NCBI GenBank assembly: GCA_963971305.1
Contig: OZ020304.1
Coordinates: 78,244,355-78,308,354 of the forward strand
Length of the DNA: 64,000 bases
Origin: Arcuatula senhousia
Lineage: Eukaryota > Mollusca > Bivalvia > Mytilida > Mytilidae
Reading direction: 5' to 3'
Every line of letters starts with the position of its first letter. The stretch's first letter is position 1. Both the position numbers and the translations under genes were made by a program. Shown piece after piece: positions 55,290-64,000 of this stretch. Below the pieces are notes generated by a model. It had not been told where the DNA came from. It did not search any database and was given only the letters and a program-made list of their open reading frames with translations.

Positions 55290-55830
55290 ATACACATTAT
55301 ATTTGCCTTTGAGGAGGTTAACATGATAACTCACCTGACCCAAAGGTGTAAATGTGTATCCCTAGAGTCTAATACAAGATTGTTCACTTGTCAATTAAAG
55401 CACGAAATACAAAACATTGTATAAAATATTAAATATTAAAGTATGTATTGCTGATCTTTACTTAATACAAATTATATAATCTTACTTAATGTGTTTCTTT
55501 TTGTGACCTTAAAATATTACTGTACACATGTTTAACCATACACATAGCAAGGTGGTGGGGCTTGAGGGGTTCAAACTACCTACCTCGTTGGAAAACATGA
55601 AAATTATAGGTAAAAACTTTAATTGGGTTAAGCACTATTCAAATATGGATTTTTTTTTAATTAAACCACTTCAAAAATCTGGGTACGGGTATGTTTAACT
55701 GATCTTCAGTTGAATTTTTAATGTTTCAGGACATGGTAATTGGCCACAAGTCTATGCTCAGTGAATGACCACAAATCTTTGCCAAGGTATAAGGTAATAG
55801 GCCTGGCTTACCAAAAAATCTACCTACAAT
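55290..55830 (+). repeat. Repeat G, copy 2 (first part)
   Basis: ACTCACCTGACCCAAAGGTG (55331) and GTGAATGACCACAAATC (55760). Its third landmark appears only at 57640-57850, beyond PLE insertions. Confidence 0.6.
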
Positions 55831-55935
55831 CATTTTTTCAAAAAAATAATAATTGCATTAATTTTGTCTATTGTAGAATGTTGTTTCCTTTTCAGTGATG
55901 ATCCTCTGTAATGGATTTATGACTGAATAAGATTA

Positions 55936-55957
55936 GTTAGTTAGTTAGTTAGTTAAT
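55936..55957. repeat. GTTA microsatellite
   Basis: About five GTTA units. Confidence 0.85.
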
Positions 55958-56004
55958 TGAGTTCCAGAAAATTTCATCGTTTAGTTTTCTGCTTTGGCCA
56001 TGTA

Positions 56005-56120
56005 AAATAAATGTAATAACAAAACTACCGAACTTGAATGATCAATCTCATAGTACAGAGAAAATGACAAAAACAAATCAGGCATACCGGAGAATTGGTG
56101 AATCGCAATGGTCCTGACTT
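56005..56120 (-). repeat. PLE-B solo 3' end
   Basis: GTAATAACAAAACTACCGAAC to GCAATGGTCCTGACTTG, very short copy (landmarks partial). Confidence 0.82.
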
Positions 56121-56489
56121 GATATTTCTAGCCATTTAAGGTCACTAAAGACCTTGATAGACCTTGATGTCCTGTTTTATAATGAGAGGTGTATGTTCTA
56201 AACAAGGCTATGGAATCATCAACTTTTATCAAACATGAAAGCTATTACGTGGCAAGGCAATACATCATTGTTCATTTCAGTATTTTGTCATTCGTAACTA
56301 TCAATAAATTTAATAAAATATGTTCAATTTCAAATAAAATGGGACAACCCGTAACAGTTAGTAATATTAGATGTAACAGTCATTTTTATGAAAAAATAAT
56401 ACTTTTTTAGTATCATAAAACTTAAAAAAAACACACACAAAAATTGAGAATTTAACCTTTTAATGTACTGTAAACATAAACGATAAAGA

Positions 56490-56960
56490 GATGTGGAATA
56501 AGTGTACGCGACACAACCAACATTAAAGAAACAGCAATTTAAAAAATCACAATGGAAAACAGCCAGCAGTCTTCAACATGACAAGAGGTCACTGCTCGCT
56601 GTCTTGAATTGACCCAAGACTAAAAATACAATACATAAGATTTAAACAAATCCCTAGATTATCAACGAAATGCCCATTTCTGGACATAGAACAAAGAACA
56701 GATAGTTGACAGTGACAAACAAAGCTCTCACAAAGATTCCTGGCTTAGGGCAGGCACATATATTGTTAATCTTGTACAAAGCACCAAAAAAAAAATAACA
56801 CACTTTAAAAATCAAATCGATAAAAGTTCAAATTCACCAAGAGAGAACCTGAGACAATAGTACTATACGAGAACATCAAGACATAAAGGAACTCTCTTGA
56901 GAACACTCGCAGTTACTGACAGCTAGCTAAGAAGCATTTATCGACTGATGTAAAAAAAAA
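56490..56960 (-). repeat. PLE-C solo 3' end
   Basis: GAGATGTGGAATAAGTGTAC at the terminus, TTCCTGGCTTAGGGCAG and CGAGAACATCAAGACA upstream. Confidence 0.8.
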
Positions 56961-57411
56961 TCAAACTCAAACATAACACTTCAAACAACTGATGGTTTCG
57001 TTTGGATTTTCCGCATATCAATCTAAAGTTAAAACTATTGTCATCAGAGATTGTTTAAGAAACCTGACAGAATCTTACAGGAACACATTAGCTTGTCTTC
57101 AGGTAAGACTTGTATAATTCATTCATGAATTTTTATTTACTTTCAAAATATGAGAATGAAAAATAGATGTATGTAAATTGACAATAGAAAGGACGTGTTA
57201 AAACATTCTAAATTATTTTTTTCTATGAAAATGAAGGAAAACGTAGTAAATAAAATACTTTTAAAAACAAAGCTAAATCAGCATCAATCAGATGTTTAGA
57301 AAATTAAGCGAATATAAAAAAGTTCAAATGACCGTTGATGTTTTTGCAACAGCTATGTCCCTTACCCCGGGCCTACAACCTTAGTATGGTGAATGATCTT
57401 CACTACCTCCG

Positions 57412-57636
57412 TAAATAAAGGTAATAACAAAACTACCGAACTTGAATGATCAATCTCATAGTCCAGAGAAAATGACAAAAACGAATCAGTCATACCGGAG
57501 AATTGGTGGATCGCAATGGTCCTGACTTGGTACAGGCACTTCAAACGAAATGGTGGGTTAAACCAGGTTTTATGGCGCCAAACCTCCCTCTTCCATTGCG
57601 ATCTAAGGATCCGGTAATGGCCATAGAACACAACAC
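57412..57636 (-). repeat. PLE-B solo 3' end
   Basis: Well-preserved minus copy from AAATAAAGGTAATAAC to the ACCGGATCC region (in sense). Confidence 0.85.
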
Positions 57637-57850
57637 AACATAACTTATGGTATCGGAAATATCAAATACATTTTATTGTTACACTTCTGTTTATTACATT
57701 ATTTATATCATCTTATACATGTTATATTTGATCATCTTTTACTGTTATGCAAGCAAGTTTGTTAATAGCTAATCAATTAGATGTAGATAACTGGATGATA
57801 CAATGTGTAATATCTTAAAAAAGCAAGTTCATGTCTTATAAAACCACATG
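57637..57850 (+). repeat. Repeat G, copy 2 (last part)
   Basis: ATCATCTTATACATGTTATA and GCTAATCAATTAGATGTAGA match copies 1, 3 and 4. Confidence 0.6.
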
Positions 57851-58024
57851 TGTGTGACTTTTATTGAGAAGATGTCTGTATCAGTTGTCGAAGGAATGTG
57901 AACATTTCAAAGGAACAAAGCATGGGCATATGTGTACTTGTTCGAGAAAACGATTTAAGTTTTTAAGGCATGTTTTAATCCGTGATGTTCGTTTCTATAC
58001 CTGTCCTTGTATTTCGAAACAGCT

Positions 58025-58360
58025 TGGTCGAGAACCCCTGCTGGTGGACCAGAGGTCCCGCGGGTAATCACAAATCATGTCATCCCTTGTCTGACATGAA
58101 TTTACAAATGAATTCTAATACTTTTCTGTCGTTGAAATTTCCTATCGTAAAATTCAAAATCGCCAAAAACACTCGGTTTCTTTTCTTGTAATGCACAAGG
58201 TCTATTTCCAAGGAATAATTTTGGTTTTGAGCAATTTTTGTTCAATACTTTTGGTTAATGACCTTCCAATATTTGATTCAAATGCTGCTGATGAGAGGTT
58301 ATTCCTTGAAATATGCATATATAGCATAACCAAATTATCTGTTTTTATATCCGTTTTGGT
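58025..58360 (+). repeat. Hammerhead family F copy with intact ribozyme
   Basis: Contains the module CTGCTGGTGGACCAGAGGTC (58040-58059) followed by a C-rich box, the family body (TTCTTTTCTTGTAATGCACA) and the ribozyme at 58282-58327. CTGATGA lies 244 nt after GTGGA. Minus-strand relatives are at 27785-28140 and 16436-16690. Confidence 0.75.
58282..58327 (+). ncRNA. Hammerhead ribozyme motif (type I), family F
   Basis: Stem I ATGCTG/TAGCAT (six pairs, one G-U), CTGATGA (58288-58294), stem II GAGG/CCTT with loop TTATT, GAAA (58308-58311), stem III in the palindrome ATATGCATAT (58311-58320), cleavage triplet ATA. All invariant core bases are present. Confidence 0.82.
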
Positions 58361-58454
58361 GTTTGTGTTTTGATATAGAAAAAAAAAGAAAAACCTGCTT
58401 TTTATTCTGAAAAGGGTATCATAATACAAGATGTTGGTTACCATGATGGATGTC

Positions 58455-58600
58455 AATTAAACGGCTATTTTTCTAATGCTGTATATGCATATTTCAGAAT
58501 GTTACCTTTTATCAGTAGCATTCAAGGAGAGACCTCTTATCAGCGATATTTGAATCAAAATATTGGGAGATTCAAAACCAAAAGTATAAGAAAATACTCG
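58455..58600 (-). repeat. Hammerhead family F copy, decayed
   Basis: Minus: ATGCTA, CTGATAA (mutated), AAGG loop region, GAAATATGCATATA and CAGCAT. The altered G8 should block cleavage. A second scrap follows. Confidence 0.6.
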
Positions 58601-58850
58601 TCCCCAAAAAGTTCGAAAAAATCAGAAAAAACAAAGACGATTACGTAAATCAAATGACAGCCGCTCGGGAGTGGAAATCAGTTCCTGTGTGTTCTAATAC
58701 ATCCGCCACGTACCCTTCCAATTAGTAGTAAAGAAGTGATTATCAAAACTCCTGAATAATTAATGTCAGTATGTCTTTGAGCATAGCAAAATGATGTTTA
58801 ACTTTCAACGATCGATAATCTACTGTTATTAGTAACTTGTATTGTCTCTA

Positions 58851-60229
58851 AAACGTTATTGTTTGTTATTACCTTTATTTGTCTTATCCTTTTGGACTAT
58901 TAAGATTTATCATTCGAGTTCTGTCATTTTGTTTTTTCTCAAAACATTTATGTTCTTTATTAATCCTTCAGTGGTTTCTGTAAAGGGTCCTCTACGTTAA
59001 TTTTGATCTTAAAATTATAATATTTTATTATAATCATGCAGCAGTATTCGTTCGTATCGTTTCGGTTTTCCTGATTATAAACTTTTAGGAAATTTTAGTT
59101 TTTCTTCTTCATTTTTTTATTTATTCAAATGCGGTTGAAAGGTTACTTCTTAAAGGGATATTGTCTACGAAAAATAAAGTTTTGTACCAACAAAATAAAA
59201 AGGCCAACGGACAACTTGCTTTGACTAATTTTGAATATATAAACAACAAAAATAATGTTGTGGTACCCTTTTAATCTAAATATCGAAAAACAATCATCAC
59301 TTAATAATATTTGCTAAGCTTTACAAAAATATTTATATTCATGAGCTCCAATACCGCCTTTGGCATGCGCACTGTATTTAATTTTGTTTATTAACTTTGC
59401 TGCTTAATACATGGAGCCTGTATCTTGAGGTTTTAGCCCGTGTAGAAATCTAAATGGCGACGAAAACACCCAAACCACCAAACAAAGAAAGTGACAAAAA
59501 TGGCTCGTATTTAAGTAATGAAAATGATTAAGATAGTTCACGATGATTTTTTTCTTCAGTTTTTCACCATATTAAAGTCTTCGCGAACAAAATATCCGAG
59601 ATCCTGATAATAATGGTTGTATTAAATACACTTAAAAATATATATTTGTCGTCATGAAGGTATTAACAAATAATCAATTAACATGGTCGAATAATTCTGA
59701 GCAAAATTAACTAATTTAAGGCAAATTTTGGTAATGAATGTATATTGGAAGTTCTCTTTTATTACATTTCGGTGTAAATGACATTAAAAAAATGAGGACA
59801 AACAGAATGTGATTTTGGTAGACATCCCTTTAAGATATCCTTAACAGCATACACGTAACTAAACAGTACCGTTGACGTCCTCTTTGGTGCTCAGTACTTT
59901 ACGGTTGATAAAAGTGCGTTTTATTTTTATGTTGTTTTTTTTTATGTTAAAAGGCTTATTTGGTTTTTTTAAATAAAATTTAATTGTTCATAGTTTTCAT
60001 TTTTTTGCTGTTTTGTTCAAGAAAACTTTGAATTCATTTGTCTTTCTATTGTGCAGTCATGATGTACAAGAAACAAGTAGAGATTAAATCAGCATGACCA
60101 ATTAAAACTTTTGTCTTTGTTCGAAAAAAAACATTTAAATTATTTTTTTCTTAATTCGTATACATATTTAATATAATATGCATAGAAATGAATTATACAT
60201 AAATATTACGTTACTTTTTAGATATCATT
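58851..60229. other. Spacer with weak family F echoes
   Basis: 59130-59175 and 59815-59855 show faint family F phrases (AATGCGGTTGAAAGGTTACT, CTTAACAGCATACAC). No gene seen. Confidence 0.4.
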
Positions 60230-61080
60230 TATGATACACATTATATTTGCCTTTTAGAAGGTTAGTATGAATAACTCACCTGACCTGCAGACGTAGATAT
60301 TACCCTTAGGGTCTTGTGCTAGTTTGTCCAACCGTCAATTGAAACATTCAAAGAATACCTTGTTTAAAAGATTTTACTGCATATTGAAAATAATTTTAAA
60401 ATTGAAGTGTCTAATTTTTAAGAATTGAATGTTTGTATTTTGATGTTTAATTGGCGTGTAAAACCGATGACCGTAGCACATTTTGAATGAAGCGCACTTC
60501 ATGTTAAAAATGTGCGACCGGTCAACGGTTTTACAACCCTACGGCCCACGTGATTTAAGTGACATTTCATCGAGGTATGAAAGACGATTTAAGGTGTCAA
60601 TTTACCAATAAAATTACTGTATTTTAATTATATGCACGGTTAATGTATTTATATTTTTATGATTACATTATGATTGTTTTGTGACCTTACAATGTCTCGC
60701 TGTACACAAGTTCTACTGACTCACAGTTATTAATCCTATAAGGATAGTGTAATTGACCACAAGTCTGTATTCAGTGAATGACCACAAATCCCGGCCAAGG
60801 ATTTAATTGTTTTTATCTTTGTTACCTTCATAACACGGCTAACAATCTTATGATATCGGAAAAATTTCAAACATTCATTTGTTACATTACTGCTGATTTA
60901 ATTATTTATATCATCTTATATTTGATCGTCTTTACTGCTATGCTAGTACGTTTGTTAATAGATAATCAATTAGATGTAGATAACTTGGTGATCAAATGTG
61001 TAATATCCAAGAAAACAGTCATTCCAAGTCCAACAAAACAACATGTTTGTGATTTTTTGTGACTAGATGTCTGTATCGGT
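60230..61080 (+). repeat. Repeat G, copy 3
   Basis: ACTCACCTGACC (60274), GTGAATGACCACAAATCCC (60773), ATATCATCTTATATTTGATC (60906). A 94-codon hydrophobic frame at 60778-61062 covers the last part but is not kept open in other copies. Confidence 0.65.
60452..60540. repeat. Imperfect palindrome, about 80 bp
   Basis: Left GTAAAACCGATGACCG and AGCACATTTT are mirrored by AAAATGTGCGACCGG and CAACGGTTTTAC. Likely a small MITE remnant inside repeat G copy 3. Confidence 0.6.
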
Positions 61081-62149
61081 TCTCTGAAGACTGTACATTT
61101 TACAGGAACAATGCGTGGGCATTAGTGCTTTTGATCGAGAAACAAATATTCATACGATAGTTAAGCCATGATTGGAAAAATCAAATTTGGAAAACACATT
61201 TTAACCCGTGGTTAATATACAAAAATAAAACCCGGCTAAAAAATCTATATCGTTTTAATATTGTTTTTGAAATTTTTGTTGTCTCTATATACATTCAAGA
61301 TAGATCATTCGAGGTCTGTCATTTTGCTTTTTTTTTCTCTTATCTATTTTCTATTACGCGGCGGCTCTGAAAAGGTATTAATAACGTAATACGGTATTCC
61401 TAGATCGACTTAACGAGTTGTTCCTGCTTTTATAATTGTGAAGGCAAAACATTTTGTATAAATTGATATATATCATCTCTAGTAATCACTGGTTAATTCA
61501 AGATGTTGAACACACAAACTTTTAATTTACCAATCATGGATTTGATTTATATGTACAATGATGATAAACGTTGTGAAATTTATTTTCAGAAAGCATTCAG
61601 TGTCAAATAATATTTTTTACTGAAGAGCCTGGAACAAAAAATCACCGATGGTCAATTCATTTGATAGTCTGCCATATATGCAGATTGTTTGCCTTATCTT
61701 TACCTATTAAGTCTCTACCAATTACTGTCCTCAACAGATTTATTTGTTATCTTTATGTATTCCTCGGTGGTTTCGAAAAGGGTCTCGTACACACGTTTAT
61801 TTTGATCTTAACATTCTGATCTGTTATTGTAACCGTGCAGCAGTATAAGTACATATCGTTTCCGTTTTTCCTGATGATATACTTTTTTGGCACTTTTGGT
61901 TTTTGGTCTTGATTACTTTAAGTCAAATGCGACTGAGAGGTTACTTTCTTAAATATCCTTTACAGCATGTATGCATAATGAATTAACAGTTCCATTGACC
62001 GGCAGGTGTAAATAATACCTTGTATAAGATATTTTACTTAAATTTGAAAATAAAAAAAATAAATAAAAAATGAAGTGTCTCATTTATTCTTATGATTACA
62101 CCTTTGTGTTTTTGTTCTATGTCAAGAAATGTGAATTGATATTGAATCT

Positions 62150-62310
62150 TATGTATTGTATTTTTTGGTCTTGGACCAATGCAAGATGGCGAGCAGCTCC
62201 CTCTGGTTATGTTGCAGACTGCTGGCTGTTTTCCATTGTGATTTTTTAAATTGCCATTTCTTTATGCTGATTGTCTCGCTTACTTAGTAAATGCACTAAT
62301 TCCACACCTT
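62150..62310 (+). repeat. PLE-C solo 3' end, decayed
   Basis: GCTGTTTTCCATTGTGATTT and AAATTGCCATTTCTTTATG. Confidence 0.65.
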
Positions 62311-62374
62311 TTTATCGTCTTATTATAATTGTTTTTGTGGCCTTAGAATTATAGGTTCTTACATAAGTTCTTGG

Positions 62375-62515
62375 AAAAGACCGGCTGATCTTTCACGAGT
62401 GATATAATTTTTCAGTCTTTTTGCGAGTGGAGCGCTGCGGAACGAGTCAAAAGACCCAAAAAATTCTATCACGAGTGAAAGATCATTGCCGGTTTTCCAA
62501 GAACGCGTGTAAGTA
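62375..62515. mobile_element. Imperfect palindromic element, about 140 bp
   Basis: TTCTTGGAAAAGACCGGCTG and GATCTTTCACGAGTGATA on the left mirror TATCACGAGTGAAAGATCAT and GCCGGTTTTCCAAGAA on the right. A MITE-like foldback without coding. Confidence 0.7.
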
Positions 62516-63080
62516 CCTATTTCTTCCGTAGGAAATTAATTTTTGAATTCTGAAACCTTAGGTTACTTCATTCTAAAAACCGAAAGTTTGAAATAACATT
62601 GCATTTCATTGGTCGACATTATCGATCAATATGAGTACCGGCGGTAATTATTGGTCAATTGACCAGTGTGAGATCGCTGCACGTGCTCGCATCTCAACCT
62701 GGTCATCTCACACTGAAAAGAGTCATTTACGGAAGAATATTTCCTTTAACACATGTTCCATTGACCCTCACTTTTACATGCTTAAAGATATGGTTATTGA
62801 CCACAAGTCCATGTTCGGTGAATGACCACAAATCCCTGCCAAGGTTAAATATCCCATGCTATGAATGGTGAATGATCTTCAATACCTCTATAACACGGCT
62901 GGCGATCTTATTTTATCGGAACCACTGAATACATTTAATTGGTTCACTGTGTTGATTGCATTATTTATATCATCTTATATTTGATCCTCTTTAACTGTTA
63001 TACTAGTTTGTTAGTCAATAAAAAAAAATTATAATTTAGATAACGTTGTGAAAAAAATGCGTTGTACATATACAAGAAAC

Positions 63081-64000
63081 AGATATTACATTCCGTGTAA
63101 ATATTTAGTTGAAAAGTAATACTGTTGATTTACCTACTGACTATGTTTAAGTAAATTAATAACATAACATAACAGGAAATAACTTTACTAATATTATTTT
63201 TTTTCATTTTTTCTGATATGCAATAATTATATGAGGGTAGGGCTTTCACACGAATTTCAATAAAATTAGCCAGACTTTGGTTTGTTACTTGTTTCTAGTC
63301 TATGTGGTGCCCTATTCAGAAAAAAGCAAAAAAAATCTGCCCTACTACGTATGGTTTCTGCAGGGGCAGGCTCTGAAAACGCAAAAAATACGTTTTTCTG
63401 TAATCAGCGTCGGCCAACTTTTGGATCTTATATTTTGACCCCGGACCCCCTAGATTCAATGTTTTTGTATAATCTTGTTCAGAAATTTATTTTAGCTCAG
63501 ACAATACCAATTTCATATCTGTAAGTTCAATATTATTCAAAAATTTGCAACATCACATATATACGATAACAGCAGCCATAATGGCAAAAAATATAGGTCT
63601 TCTGAGAGAAAAAAAAAGAATTTCTGTATATAAGATCATGCATGTGTATTGCTTCTATGCACCAATGCAATATTTAGGCAGAAGAGTCACTCAAACAGAC
63701 GCTAGGAGTGTTGGGCTAAAGCACGTGCGGTCGTAATTTTAAAAAATCAGCACAATTTTAGATGGCACCGGGTGGCACCGAAATTTGAAAGGCTAGTACG
63801 GCCGATTGAATCGCTATAAAGATCTGATGTTTGGTCTGTGTTCTTGGCACATATGTATATTTTGCCACATTAAACAGTTCTGCACTTAGGGTTTGTATGT
63901 TGTCCAGAAATTCTTCTTATGTAAAAAGTCGAATTTTCAGCAAAATGTACTTGATTTTTTTCACATAAATTCATGAAATACCGAAAAGTGCTTCCCCCTC
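63081..64000. other. Unrecognised sequence at the window end
   Basis: No known gene or repeat. 63760-63780 has a local GGCACCGGGTGGCACCG duplication. Open frames at 63282-63524 and 63545-63736 show no family features. Confidence 0.4.

Larger units (their letters stand above)
61990..63060 (+). repeat. Repeat G, copy 4
   Basis: GACCGGCAGGTGTAAATAAT (61998), GTGAATGACCACAAATCCC (62818) and ATATCATCTTATATTTGATC (62968). Interrupted by a PLE-C end and a palindrome. Confidence 0.6.

Noticed and set aside
60778..61062. 94-codon hydrophobic frame in repeat G
   Set aside because: Not kept open in the other three copies of the repeat.
1..64000. LTR retrotransposons, CRISPR arrays, tRNA or rRNA genes
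   Set aside because: Direct long terminal repeats with polyprotein motifs, spacer arrays and cloverleaf-like sequences were looked for by eye and not found.

Overview
This window is AT-rich eukaryotic DNA crowded with transposable elements. The best fit is a bivalve mollusc, probably a mussel (Mytilidae). That is inferred from Penelope-like retroelements (PLEs) with divergent reverse transcriptases, a pearl/Helentron-type element with about 161-bp core repeats and an ACGG microsatellite, and hammerhead-ribozyme repeats. I see no ordinary host gene. Only two multi-domain genes have intact reading frames and clean splice sites, and both lie inside one DNA transposon.

Layout. 0-5 kb: nested PLEs, a foldback hairpin element and an internally deleted hAT transposon. 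6-14 kb: a palindromic MITE, the pearl/Helentron-like element, a decayed PLE-C, a second hairpin element, PLE-B 3' ends and a Harbinger-like composite. 14-20 kb: ancient repeats, a telomere-like motif next to a 27-bp minisatellite, a hammerhead-type dimer and a Harbinger-type MITE with a TAA target duplication. 21-31 kb: the longest PLE-B reverse transcriptase copy, a 358-bp hammerhead dimer (minus strand), broken PLE-A copies, and a 2.6-kb transposon with about 50-bp terminal inverted repeats that splits a PLE-A copy. 30.7-31.8 kb: three head-to-tail 397-bp units, each with a hammerhead motif. 34.05-41.85 kb: a 7.8-kb transposon with two convergent genes, a DUF6589/zinc-finger protein of 982 residues and a RecQ-type helicase of 509 residues, with matching terminal inverted repeats and flanking direct repeats. 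42-64 kb: decayed PLE fragments, a TIR-bounded cluster of ACGT-rich motifs, four copies of an unidentified repeat (repeat G) and an intact-looking hammerhead at 58.28 kb.

Working names used below. PLE-A, PLE-B and PLE-C are three PLE families recognised by their reverse transcriptase tails and 3' UTRs. Families D, E, F and H are four hammerhead-bearing repeats. In all four, a short box (GTGGA followed by a C-run) lies 232-251 nt upstream of the ribozyme core. The two genes of the 7.8-kb element are probably its mobility machinery: the DUF6589 protein as candidate transposase (inference) and the helicase as accessory factor. The hammerhead repeats may be non-autonomous partners of the PLEs, since hammerheads are established in PLEs and in metazoan retrozymes.
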